64,000 nucleotides of DNA from Chersky-840 sp963811775 (GTDB lineage Bacteria; Actinomycetota; Acidimicrobiia; Acidimicrobiales; UBA8190): the NCBI GenBank assembly GCA_963811775.1, contig CAWESO010000001.1, positions 392,313 to 456,312 on the forward strand, written 5' to 3'. Positions 38,930 to 47,061 of the stretch are shown in pieces. The notes beneath the pieces were generated by a model. That model was not told the DNA's origin and searched no databases. It saw only the letters and a list, made by a program, of their open reading frames with translations. The position numbers and the translations under genes are program-made. Position 1 is the first letter of the stretch. Each line of letters starts with the position of its first letter.

Positions 38930-39883
38930 TCAGCGGGCTGCTTGGCGCCTGGTGAAATCGAGGACCCCGTCCACGCCCACGTCGAGCTCGGTCCACGCCC
39001 GCCACCCCAGGTGGATGGCGGCGCGTTCGGGGTCCAGGGCGCTGCGCTGGATCTCGCCCGGCCGGGCCGGAGCGTGCACCGGCGCGGCCGCGGCACCGGC
39101 GCGCTCGCCCATGACCCGGGCCAGCTCGTTCACCGAGACCTCCCGCCCCGTGCCGACGTTGAGCACGAGGCCTCCCCCCCGGGCGCCGGCCCGGACGAAG
39201 GCGTCGACGACGTCGTCGACGTAGACGAAGTCGCGCGTCTGCTCGCCGTCGCCGAAGATCGTCACCGACTCCCCCCGCAGGAGCTTGTCCGAGAAGATGG
39301 CCACCACGCCCGCCTCGCCATGGGGATCCTGGCGCGGCCCGTACACGTTGGCCAGTGCCAGGGCGCAGAACTCGACCGCGTGCAGCTCCCGGTAAGCGAC
39401 GAGATAGTCGATGGCCGCCATCTTCGACACGCCGTAGGGCGACAGCGGTCGGCGTGGGTGCGACTCCTTCACGGGGAGCTCGGACGGGTCGCACTCGCCG
39501 TACAGCGTGCCCCCGCTCGCAGCGAAGGCCACCCGGGCCGTGCCCGCCGCCCGTGCCCCCTCGAGTACTCGCAGGGTGCCGAGGATGTTCACATCGGCGT
39601 CGAACACGGGGCGCTGCACCGACACCCGCACGTCGGCCTGGGCGGCGAGGTGGTACACGACCTCGGGTCGGCGCCGGGCCATGACCTCGACGAGCTCGTC
39701 GGATCGGACGTCGAGCTGATGGAAGGTGAGCGCCCCCGCCGCCGATGCACGGGCGTCGGCCAGGTTGCCGAGCGACCCCGTCGACAGGTCGTCCACGACG
39801 TCGACGGCGTGGCCCTCGGCCAGCAGCCGGTCCACGAGATTGGACCCGATGAACCCGGCGCCGCCGGTCACCATCACCTGCAC
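38930..39883 (-). CDS. UDP-glucose 4-epimerase-like NAD-dependent epimerase
   Basis: A 317-residue extended SDR. The Rossmann loop VTGGAGFIGSNLVDRLL, DVVDDLSTG, the Ser/Thr site ASGGTLYG, and the catalytic YGVSK are in order; YGPRQDPHGEAGVVAIF and FGDGEQTRDFVYVDDVV match bacterial GalE-type enzymes. It probably interconverts UDP-glucose and UDP-galactose or the N-acetyl pair; specificity cannot be read. It is the last gene of the nine-gene rfbB-to-galE minus-strand series, 16 nt after the guanylyltransferase gene. Confidence 0.86.
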   Translation of the reverse strand: MQVMVTGGAGFIGSNLVDRLLAEGHAVDVVDDLSTGSLGNLADARASAAGALTFHQLDVRSDELVEVMARRRPEVVYHLAAQADVRVSVQRPVFDADVNILGTLRVLEGARAAGTARVAFAASGGTLYGECDPSELPVKESHPRRPLSPYGVSKMAAIDYLVAYRELHAVEFCALALANVYGPRQDPHGEAGVVAIFSDKLLRGESVTIFGDGEQTRDFVYVDDVVDAFVRAGARGGGLVLNVGTGREVSVNELARVMGERAGAAAAPVHAPARPGEIQRSALDPERAAIHLGWRAWTELDVGVDGVLDFTRRQAAR

Positions 39884-39899
39884 GCCGCGCCTCCGCGTG

Positions 39900-40988
39900 T
39901 CACGAGGCCGCCTCGGCCGGCACCCGGGCGTCGGCGAGGCGCGCCCCGGCGGGGACTTCGACGTCGTCGCCCACCACGGTCATGGCGCTGATCTGGCAGC
40001 CTTCGGCGACGACGCAGTTGTGGCCCAGGATCGAGTACGAAACCCGGGCCCCGGCTCCGACGCGCGCACCGGGCAGCAGCACCGAGTGCTCGACATGCGC
40101 ACCGCGATCCACCGCGCTGCGGGCGCCGAGGACGCTGCCGAGGACGGTGGCGTGGTGGGCGACGACGGCTCCGACCCCGAGCAGGCTCGCCGGTCCGACC
40201 TCGCCGCGCACCACGGGCGCACCGAGAGCCCACACCCCGAGTGAGACCTGTCGGGCTCCGGGCGCGGGCGGCCCGGCCCGGGTGCCGTCGAGCAGATCGG
40301 TGTTGGCCTGCAGGTAGGCGGCGGGCGTGCCGGTGTCGAGCCAGTAGGCGTCGCTCGCCATGGCGAACACGGCCCCTTCGGCGGCCAGGGCGGGGAAGAC
40401 CTCGCGCTCGACCGACACCGGCCGGTCACCGGGGATCCGCGCCAGCACCTCGGGCTCGAGCACGTAGGTGCCGGCGTTGATGAGATTGGTCGGCACCCGG
40501 TCGGCGGGGGGCTTCTCGACGAACTCGATGACGCGGCCGTCGGGGTCGGTGGGGACCACGCCGAACCGGGTCGGGTCGTCCACGGCCTTCAGGTGGATGG
40601 TGGCGCTGGCGCCATGGGAGCGGTGGAAGGCGACCAGCGCCGACGTGTCCACCTCGGTGAGGACGTCTCCGTTCACCACGATGAAGGTCTCGTCGATGCC
40701 GGCGTGGCCCGCCGCGAAGGCGATGGCACCGGCGGTGTCGAGGGGCTCGGACTCCACCGCGTAGTCCAGGCGCACCCCGGCCGCTTCGTGGTCGGGATAG
40801 GCGGCGAAGAAGGCGTCGGGTCGGTATCCGAGGGACAGGACGGCCTCGTCCACGCCGTGGGTGCGGAGATGGGCGAGGACCCGCTCCAACATGGGCACCT
40901 CCGCCACGGGCAGCAGCTGCTTGGGCGTCGTGTAGGTGAGCGGGCGGAGTCTCGTCCCCTGGCCGCCCAGGAGGACAACGGCCTTCAC
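39900..40988 (-). CDS. Mannose-1-phosphate guanylyltransferase-type nucleotidyltransferase
   Basis: A 362-residue enzyme: an N-terminal nucleotidyltransferase domain (LLGGQGTRLRPLT, PKQLLPVAEVPMLERVL, VNGDVLTEVD) and a C-terminal left-handed beta-helix (LGVGAVVAHHATVLGSVLGA, SVLLPGARVGAGARVSYSIL). This is the GMPP architecture that makes GDP-mannose from GTP and mannose-1-P, supplied by manB at 18 kb. Dual-domain glucose-1-P uridylyl- and thymidylyltransferases look similar, so the nucleotide is not certain. ATG 40988 overlaps the upstream gene's stop by 4 nt (ATGA), coupling it to the anchored surface protein. Confidence 0.83.
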   Translation of the reverse strand: MKAVVLLGGQGTRLRPLTYTTPKQLLPVAEVPMLERVLAHLRTHGVDEAVLSLGYRPDAFFAAYPDHEAAGVRLDYAVESEPLDTAGAIAFAAGHAGIDETFIVVNGDVLTEVDTSALVAFHRSHGASATIHLKAVDDPTRFGVVPTDPDGRVIEFVEKPPADRVPTNLINAGTYVLEPEVLARIPGDRPVSVEREVFPALAAEGAVFAMASDAYWLDTGTPAAYLQANTDLLDGTRAGPPAPGARQVSLGVWALGAPVVRGEVGPASLLGVGAVVAHHATVLGSVLGARSAVDRGAHVEHSVLLPGARVGAGARVSYSILGHNCVVAEGCQISAMTVVGDDVEVPAGARLADARVPAEAAS

Positions 40989-41848
40989 TTGGTTGTGGTC
41001 GACGTCGCTGTGTTCGACGGCTTGGTCGTGACCGTGGTGCGGGTCGGCGACGGCAGCGTCGTGGCTGTGGTCGCCGTCGACGGGGCCGTGGTGGTCGAGG
41101 CCGTCGACGGGGTGGTCGTCGTCGCGCCCGCCGGCGTGGTCGTCGCCGTCGGCGCGAGGGTCGTGCTCGTCGCCGACCCGGCGCGGTCAGTCAGCATGGC
41201 CGTGATCGAACCGGGCTTCGGCACCGACGAGCCCGAGGGCACGAAGGCGACGGTGATGAGCTGCCCGTCGGCCAGCTTGATGGCGCTCGGGTCGTGGAAG
41301 ACCGATGGCTCGTTCGATCCCGGCGGCGTGAAGCTCGGCCACACCTTGATCTGCAGCGTGGCGGACTTGCCGGCGTCGTGGGTGCCGGCCGGGCACTTCT
41401 CGCCGTTGCTGTACTTGGCCTTGCCCGGGATCTGCACGGTGCTCGAGGTCAGCGTCAACTTGGGGTACGACGCCACGAAGCGCGCCAGCGTGGCGTTGTT
41501 GCCGGCGTCCTTGCTGGTGGTGGGGGCGACCTGGATCACCCCGTCACCGTCGGTCCGGATCCCCGGGATGGGTGCGGTCGAGGCGTTGGGGTTGGCCACC
41601 AGGTTGGGCTCGAAGGCGCCGCACACGTAGAAGCCGAGGGCCTGGTACCAGTGAGCGCCGATGGCGGGCGCTGTGGCCGCAGCCGGATGCTGGCGCTCGT
41701 AACGGCTGTAGACGATGAGGGCCACGCCCACCAGGCAGATCATGACCAGGCTGGAGTACCACTTCATGGGCCTCTGCCCGCGGTAGCTCCGCCCGCCGCC
41801 CGTGGCACCGGCGCGCGCCACCCATTTTCCTGCATCTCCCCTGGCCAT
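40985..41848 (-). CDS. Membrane-anchored extracytoplasmic protein with Thr-rich tail
   Basis: A 287-residue protein. A basic N terminus is followed by one membrane helix (SLVMICLVGVALIVY, about 32-46). The extracytoplasmic domain (HWYQALGFYVCGAFEPNLVA to about residue 210) has GIRTDGDGVIQV and NATLARFVASYPKLTL and two Cys (VCGAF, EKCPAG) that could form a disulfide. The last 75 residues are a Thr/Ser/Ala/Pro tail typical of O-glycosylated surface linkers. I recall unnamed actinobacterial relatives with a His-rich GIHTHGDG core; here those His are absent, so a lost ligand function is possible. ATG 41767 is an alternative start. Its place among glycosyltransferase genes hints at glycan handling. 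Confidence 0.68.
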   Translation of the reverse strand: MARGDAGKWVARAGATGGGRSYRGQRPMKWYSSLVMICLVGVALIVYSRYERQHPAAATAPAIGAHWYQALGFYVCGAFEPNLVANPNASTAPIPGIRTDGDGVIQVAPTTSKDAGNNATLARFVASYPKLTLTSSTVQIPGKAKYSNGEKCPAGTHDAGKSATLQIKVWPSFTPPGSNEPSVFHDPSAIKLADGQLITVAFVPSGSSVPKPGSITAMLTDRAGSATSTTLAPTATTTPAGATTTTPSTASTTTAPSTATTATTLPSPTRTTVTTKPSNTATSTTTK

Positions 41849-41863
41849 GGTCGGGCAGCAACC

Positions 41864-42811
41864 CTACTCGGCGCGACGCGACCCGCCATGCAGCGCGTCC
41901 AGGGCCTGCCTGGCGCACATGACGCCGAGTCGCAGCACGAGGAACACCGCCATGGCCGGAAGCGCCAGGCGGCGCCATCCCCGCTCGGTCCGGGCCGCGA
42001 AGCGGAACACCGACCGGTGATGGGCGACGAGCATCCGGTAGGGGTGGCGGGCGGTGGAGACCCCCTGGAGGTGCGTCACCACCGCACCCGGGACATACGC
42101 CACCCCCCAGCCGGCCCGGCGGGCCCTCCAGCACAGGTCCGCTTCCTCGGCGTACATGAAATACGACTCGTCGAACCCCCCCAGCTCCTCGAGGGCCCGG
42201 CGTCGGGCCAAGAAGCACGCCCCCGACACCCAGTCGACCTCGGTGACGTCCTGGGCGTCGAGGTACGCCATCCGGTACCGACGGGTGAAGGGGTTGGTGG
42301 GCACGAGGTCAGCGAGCAGGGCGTGCCCCGCCGCGTCCACCAGAGACGGGAACCGGCGGGCCGAGGGGTAGCGCGTGCCGTCGGCCTCGAGGATCACGGG
42401 ACCGGCGATCGCCAGCGTGCGGTCGCCGTCGAGCACACCGAGAAGCGCCTCGAGCGCGCCCCGGTGCACGACCACATCCGGGTTGGAGACGAGCACGAGC
42501 TCGCACCCCGTGGCGTCGATGCCTCGGTTCGCCCCGGCCCCGTAACCGAGATTGACCCCCGTCTGCACCAGCCTGACCCCGCCGTCGGCGGCCACGAGGG
42601 CGTCGGTAGAGCCGTCGGACGAGGCGTTGTCGACGACGGTCACCTCGGTGACCCCTTCGGCTCGCAGCGACGCCACGCACTCGAGCAGGGCCGGCCCGGC
42701 GTCGTGGTTCACGACCACGGCCGAGACCCGCGCCGCGAGGTCGGCGCGGCGCTCCGCTGGTGACACCTCAGGTGCGGTTGCGGCCGGTCCCGGGGTCCTC
42801 GGTCGCGCCAC
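41864..42811 (-). CDS. GT2-family glycosyltransferase (rhamnosyltransferase-like, WbbL type)
   Basis: A 315-residue inverting GT2 enzyme. SAVVVNHDAGPALLECVASL and VTVVDNASSDGSTD open the domain. LVLVSNPDVVVHRGALEALL (the metal-binding SNPDV in place of DxD) and VSGACFLARRRALEELGGFDE, MYAEEADLCWRARRAGW close it. SNPDV plus EEADLCWR is the pattern of WbbL-type rhamnosyltransferases, consistent with dTDP-rhamnose synthesis in the same operon. A C-terminal hydrophobic stretch (LALPAMAVFLVLRLGVMCAR) may associate with the membrane. GTG 42811 lies 6 nt after the preceding stop and is preferred over upstream frame without similarity. Confidence 0.85.
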   Translation of the reverse strand: MARPRTPGPAATAPEVSPAERRADLAARVSAVVVNHDAGPALLECVASLRAEGVTEVTVVDNASSDGSTDALVAADGGVRLVQTGVNLGYGAGANRGIDATGCELVLVSNPDVVVHRGALEALLGVLDGDRTLAIAGPVILEADGTRYPSARRFPSLVDAAGHALLADLVPTNPFTRRYRMAYLDAQDVTEVDWVSGACFLARRRALEELGGFDESYFMYAEEADLCWRARRAGWGVAYVPGAVVTHLQGVSTARHPYRMLVAHHRSVFRFAARTERGWRRLALPAMAVFLVLRLGVMCARQALDALHGGSRRAE

Positions 42812-42816
42812 GAGGA

Positions 42817-43743
42817 TCAGATTTGGCGGATGAACCGGTATCGGACGAGGGCGGTGAGGGCGCGCACCCCGTCGCGCCACTCGAACTTGTTCCCCTCGGC
42901 GCCGTCGCGCCCGGTGTAGGAGACCGGCACCTCGTAGATGCGGAAGCCCCGTCGCAGCACCTTGGCGGTGATCTCGGGCTCGAAGTCGAACCCGTCGGAC
43001 TCGATGGTGATGGCGTCGAGGACGCTGCGGTCGAAGAGCTTGTAGCACGTCTCCATGTCCGACAACGTCGAGCGGTACAGCACGTTGGCGGTGAGGGTGA
43101 GCACGCGGTTGCCCAGCCACTGCGTGGGCCGCATGGCGCGCCGCTCCCCGGTGAAGCGGCTCCCGTAGACGACCTGGGCCTTCCCCTTCATCACGGGGTC
43201 GAGGAGCCGGGGCCAGTCGTCGGGGTCGTACTCGAGGTCGCCGTCCTGGATGAGCACGAGGTCGCCGCGCGCCGTCTGCACCCCGGTGCGCACCGCCGCG
43301 CCCTTGCCCTTGTTGGCGCGGTGGGTCACGATGCGCACCGTCGAGTCCTGCAGGGCCGACAGCACCTTGTCGGTGCCGTCGGTGGACCCGTCGTCGACCA
43401 CCACCACCTCGAGCTGCATGGGGAGGTCCACGGCGCGGATGCGGCGCAGGATCTCGGCCACGGTGTTGCGCTCGTTGAACACCGGGACGATCACCGACAG
43501 CGTCTTGTACCGGTCGAACGCCGCCGCCGCGGCCTCGCCGACGACGACCGCGTCGAGCGACGTCACCTCGGCGTCGGGCCCCGGCCCGGCCGTCTTGCCC
43601 CGTGCCACGCGGCCGCCCCGGCCGCCGGCGACGGCCTTGAGGTCGGCGCGCACCGCGCCGTTGCCGTTGGTGCGATCGGGGCTCTGATCCGCCCGGCCCT
43701 GACCGTCGCTCACGGACCGGTGGTCCACGTCTCGCGTCCGCAC
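42817..43743 (-). CDS. GT2-family glycosyltransferase (dolichol/polyprenyl-phosphate mannose synthase-like)
   Basis: A 308-residue GT2 enzyme resembling DPM1-like synthases that load polyprenyl phosphate with mannose or glucose. LSVIVPVFNERNTVAEILRR starts the domain at about 70. VVVVDDGSTDGTDKVL and IQDGDLEYDPDDWPRLL (the DxD-type QDGDLEYDP) follow. GSRFTGERRAMRPTQWLGNRV and DMETCYKLFDRSVLDAI are DPM-like. No membrane helices are obvious at the C terminus. The N-terminal 65 residues are disordered. GTG 43743, 7 nt after the uxs stop, is chosen for operon spacing; GTG 43713 is an alternative. It probably supplies polyprenyl-linked sugar to GT-C-type membrane enzymes nearby. Confidence 0.84.
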   Translation of the reverse strand: MRTRDVDHRSVSDGQGRADQSPDRTNGNGAVRADLKAVAGGRGGRVARGKTAGPGPDAEVTSLDAVVVGEAAAAAFDRYKTLSVIVPVFNERNTVAEILRRIRAVDLPMQLEVVVVDDGSTDGTDKVLSALQDSTVRIVTHRANKGKGAAVRTGVQTARGDLVLIQDGDLEYDPDDWPRLLDPVMKGKAQVVYGSRFTGERRAMRPTQWLGNRVLTLTANVLYRSTLSDMETCYKLFDRSVLDAITIESDGFDFEPEITAKVLRRGFRIYEVPVSYTGRDGAEGNKFEWRDGVRALTALVRYRFIRQI

Positions 43744-43750
43744 CTGTCCA

Positions 43751-44728
43751 TCATGGCCGAGCCCCGGGCCTTTGCGGGGTGCCGGAGGCGAAGAATTCGA
43801 CCGTGCGCCGCAGGCCCTCCTCGAGCGCCACCACCGGTTCCCACCCCAGCTCACGACGGGCGACGGTGATGTCGGGGCGTCGGCGAGTGGGGTCGTCGGT
43901 CGGGAGCGGCTCGTGCACGATCGTGGAGGACGACCCCGTCAGCGCCAGCACGGCGTGGGCCAGCCCGAGCACGGTCAACTCGGTCGGGTTGCCGATGTTG
44001 ACCGGGCCGGTGAGCGACGAGTCGAGCAGGGCCACGATGCCGGCCACCTCGTCGGCCACGAAGCACAGGCTGCGGGTCTGCGACCCGTCGCCGTACACGG
44101 TGAGGGGGCGGCCCTCGATGGCCTGGACCAAGAAGTTCGACACCACCCGCCCGTCGCCGGGGCGCAGGCGGGGGCCGTAGGTGTTGAAGATGCGCACGAT
44201 GCCGACGTCGACGCCGGAGGTGCGATGCGTCGCCATGGTGAGCGCTTCGGCGAAGCGCTTGGCCTCGTCGTAGACGCTGCGCGGCCCCACCGGGTTGACG
44301 TTGCCCCAGTACGTCTCGGGCTGCGGGTGCACCACGGGGTCGCCGTAGATCTCGCTGGTCGACGCCAGGAGAAAGCGCGCCCCGTGGGCCGCGGCCAGCG
44401 CCAGGGCGTGGCGCGTCCCCTCGCTCCCCACCGCCAGCGTCTCGAGCGGCCGGGCCAGGTAGTCGGGGGGCGATGCCGCGCTGGCGAAGTGCATGACCGC
44501 GTCCACGGGCCCGTCGACGGGGATCCCCTTGCTCACATCGGCGATGACGAGCTCGAAACGAGGGTTGTCGGCCAGCCCGGCCACGTTGTCGACCTCGCCG
44601 CTCGACAGGTCGTCCACCGCCACCACACGCTCGCCCCGGGCCACGAGCGCATCGCACAGATGCGAGCCGAGAAAGCCCGCGCCACCGGTGACGACGACCC
44701 GCCGGCCCCCGGTGGCACCCGCCGTCAC
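43751..44728 (-). CDS. uxs: UDP-glucuronate decarboxylase (UDP-xylose synthase)
   Basis: A 325-residue extended SDR that oxidises and decarboxylates UDP-glucuronate to UDP-xylose. VTGGAGFLGSHLCDALV binds NAD. HFASAASPPDYLARPLETL and STSEIYGDPVVHPQPETYWG, NPVGPRSVYDEAKRFAEALT are close to the UXS signature, which separates it from other epimerases. VRIFNTYGPRLRPGDGRVV is conserved. The GTG start overlaps the ugd stop by 4 nt, so the enzyme making its substrate is translated just before it. The end product, UDP-xylose, is a likely building block of the surface glycan. Confidence 0.93.
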   Translation of the reverse strand: MTAGATGGRRVVVTGGAGFLGSHLCDALVARGERVVAVDDLSSGEVDNVAGLADNPRFELVIADVSKGIPVDGPVDAVMHFASAASPPDYLARPLETLAVGSEGTRHALALAAAHGARFLLASTSEIYGDPVVHPQPETYWGNVNPVGPRSVYDEAKRFAEALTMATHRTSGVDVGIVRIFNTYGPRLRPGDGRVVSNFLVQAIEGRPLTVYGDGSQTRSLCFVADEVAGIVALLDSSLTGPVNIGNPTELTVLGLAHAVLALTGSSSTIVHEPLPTDDPTRRRPDITVARRELGWEPVVALEEGLRRTVEFFASGTPQRPGARP

Positions 44729-46035
44729 GGCCGGCCCATAGCCACGTAGGTGAACCCGATGCGCCGCATGGCGGCCGGGTCGAGGAGGTTGCGGGCGTCG
44801 ACGACGTTCGGCTCGGCCAGCAGGTCACGGACCTTGGTGAAGTCGAGCCAGCGCAATTCCTCCCACTCCGTGAGCACCACGACGCAGGCGGCGCCCTCGC
44901 ACACGGCGTAGGCGTCGGGGAGGACCTCCACCTTGGTGGGGAATTCGGGCACCGGGCCGTGCACGGTCGGGTCGAACACCCGGACGGTGGCGCCCTCGGT
45001 CACGAGCCGGCGCACGATCTCCACCGCCGGCGAGTCGCGCCGGTCGTCGGTCAGGGCCTTGAACGTGAGCCCCCACGCCCCGACGCAGCGCCCCTCGAGC
45101 GTGCCGCCCACGGCGGTGCGGATCTTGGTCGTGACCGACGCCAGCTGGGCCTCGTTGGTGTCGATGGCGCCGCGCAGCAGCGAGAAGTCATATCCGGACT
45201 GCTCGCCGATGTAGATCAGGGCCCGCGTGTCCTTGGGCAGGCACGAACCACCCCACCCCGGGCCCGGGCGCAGGTAGTCGAAGCCGATGCGGTGGTCGTA
45301 GGCCATGCCGAGCAGGACGTCGCGGACATCGGCGCCGACGGCCTCGCACAGGTTCGACACGGCGTTCACGAAGCTGAGCTTGGTGGCGAGAAAGGCGTTC
45401 GAGGCGTACTTGATGGTCTCCGCCGTCGCCGCGTCGGTGACGATCAGCGGTGCCTGGGTCGACGCGAACAAGGCCCCCACCCGGGCCGCCGCGGCCCGGT
45501 CATCGGCCCCCACCACGATCCGGTCGGGATGCAGCGCGTCGTGGATGGCCGTGCCCTCGCGCAGGAATTCCGGGTTCGACACCACCGCCACGTCGGGGCG
45601 GTCGAGGATCTGTTCGACCAGCAGCGTCGAGCCCACCGGGACCGTGGACTTGTTCACGACGATGGCGCCGTGCTCGAGATGCGGGGCGATCTCGACCGCC
45701 ACGGCCTCGAGGAAGCTCACATCGGCGGCACCGTCGGCCCCCTGGGGCGTGGGGACGCACAGGAAGACGAAGTCCGCGCCTTGCACCGCCTCGGTGGCGC
45801 CCTGCACGAACCGCAGCCGCCCCGAGTCGAGGCCGCCGATCAGGATGTCGCCGAGGCCCTCCTCCACGATGGTGGGCTCGCCCCGCGACAGCTGCTGCAC
45901 CTTGGCCGGGTTCGATTCGCCGCAGGCCACCTGGTACCCGAGGTGGGTGAGGACGACCGCTGTGGTCAGGCCGACGTATCCGGCCCCGATCACCGCCGTC
46001 GTGACCTCGTGCGGCTCCTTGGTCTGCAGGGTCAC
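44725..46035 (-). CDS. ugd: UDP-glucose 6-dehydrogenase
   Basis: A 436-residue enzyme oxidising UDP-glucose to UDP-glucuronate with 2 NAD+. VIGAGYVGLTTAVVLTHLG is the NAD loop, and VVNKSTVPVGST, NPEFLREGTAIHD and the catalytic Cys in PGPGWGGSCLPKD are all present; TFKALTDDRRDSPAVEIV is the UDP-binding C-terminal domain. GTG 46035 has a clear AAGGAGG 5 nt upstream and overlaps the rfbD stop by 4 nt. The product feeds uxs directly downstream. Confidence 0.95.
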   Translation of the reverse strand: MTLQTKEPHEVTTAVIGAGYVGLTTAVVLTHLGYQVACGESNPAKVQQLSRGEPTIVEEGLGDILIGGLDSGRLRFVQGATEAVQGADFVFLCVPTPQGADGAADVSFLEAVAVEIAPHLEHGAIVVNKSTVPVGSTLLVEQILDRPDVAVVSNPEFLREGTAIHDALHPDRIVVGADDRAAAARVGALFASTQAPLIVTDAATAETIKYASNAFLATKLSFVNAVSNLCEAVGADVRDVLLGMAYDHRIGFDYLRPGPGWGGSCLPKDTRALIYIGEQSGYDFSLLRGAIDTNEAQLASVTTKIRTAVGGTLEGRCVGAWGLTFKALTDDRRDSPAVEIVRRLVTEGATVRVFDPTVHGPVPEFPTKVEVLPDAYAVCEGAACVVVLTEWEELRWLDFTKVRDLLAEPNVVDARNLLDPAAMRRIGFTYVAMGRP

Positions 46036-46982
46036 CGTGCCTCCTTCGTCGCCGCCGGGACCGCTGTCGTCGCCGCCGGGGCCGGGGTCGTCGCCGCCAC
46101 CAGGCGACCGAGCGCCTCGCGCCAGTCCGGCAACAGGTCCATCCCCATGAGCCGGAGCGCGGCGTTGTCGAGCGCCGAATTGGCCGGCCGGGGCGCGGGG
46201 CGGGGTGGGTCGAGCTGCGCGGTGGCGATGGGCTCGACGCGGTCGGGGTCGTGCCCAGCCACCTCGAGCACGGCCCGGGCGAAGTCGTACCACGACGTCA
46301 CGCCGGCATTGGTCACGTGGAACGTGCCCGGAAGGCGCTCGGTGGCGAGGACGGCCACGACGCCGGCCAGATCCGCGGTGAAGGTGGGGCTCCCCCGCTG
46401 GTCGTCGACGAAGCGCAGCGGCCCGGGCTGGGCGGCGAGGCGCAGCACCGTGCGCACCATGTTGGCGCCGTGCGCGCCGCACACCCACGAGGTGCGCACC
46501 ACGGTGGACCCGGGGTCGAGCTCACGCTCGCCGCCGAGCTTGCTGGCCCCGTACACCGACATCGGGTTGGGGGCGTCCCACTCGAGGTAGGGGCGCGGCG
46601 ACGTGCCGTCGAAGACATAGTCGGTCGACACGTACACGACGTGCGCACCGACGCGCCGGGCCGCCTCGGCGATGTGCCGGGTCCCGAGGGCGTTCACCGC
46701 ATAGGCCCGGTCGGGATCGCCCTCACAGGCGTCCACCGCCGTCCATGCCCCGGCGTGGATCACGACGTGGGGGCGCGCGACCTCGACGATCGACTGCACC
46801 GCGGTCCGGTCGCTGACATCGAGTCGGGCATGGTCCGCCGCGGTGACCTCGCACGACGAGCCGAGGCCGGCACCTCCCGGGGAGCGGCCGCCGGAGCGCC
46901 CGCCCGTGGGCACCCGTCCGGAGAGGACGTCGACGACGTCGGTGCCGAGCTGGCCGCCTGCACCGGTGACGAGGACCCTCAT
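46032..46982 (-). CDS. rfbD: dTDP-4-dehydrorhamnose reductase
   Basis: A 316-residue SDR performing the last step of dTDP-L-rhamnose synthesis. VLVTGAGGQLGTDVVD is the N-terminal loop. VIHAGAWTAVDACEGDPDRA, VYVSTDYVFDGT and MSVYGASKLGGERE carry the catalytic Thr-Tyr-Lys in RmlD order; RTSWVCGAHGANMVRTVL is conserved. An Ala/Thr-rich tail ends the protein. It lies 79 bp downstream of rfbB and overlaps ugd by 4 nt. The 3,5-epimerase rfbC, which should act between rfbB and rfbD, was not found in the window. Confidence 0.94.
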   Translation of the reverse strand: MRVLVTGAGGQLGTDVVDVLSGRVPTGGRSGGRSPGGAGLGSSCEVTAADHARLDVSDRTAVQSIVEVARPHVVIHAGAWTAVDACEGDPDRAYAVNALGTRHIAEAARRVGAHVVYVSTDYVFDGTSPRPYLEWDAPNPMSVYGASKLGGERELDPGSTVVRTSWVCGAHGANMVRTVLRLAAQPGPLRFVDDQRGSPTFTADLAGVVAVLATERLPGTFHVTNAGVTSWYDFARAVLEVAGHDPDRVEPIATAQLDPPRPAPRPANSALDNAALRLMGMDLLPDWREALGRLVAATTPAPAATTAVPAATKEAR

Positions 46983-47061
46983 GAGGTGGATCGTCCCGGG
47001 GCCTCACGGGGGCGCCACACGGCCCGGGACCACCGATGACCGCTCACGAGCGCGTCACGCG

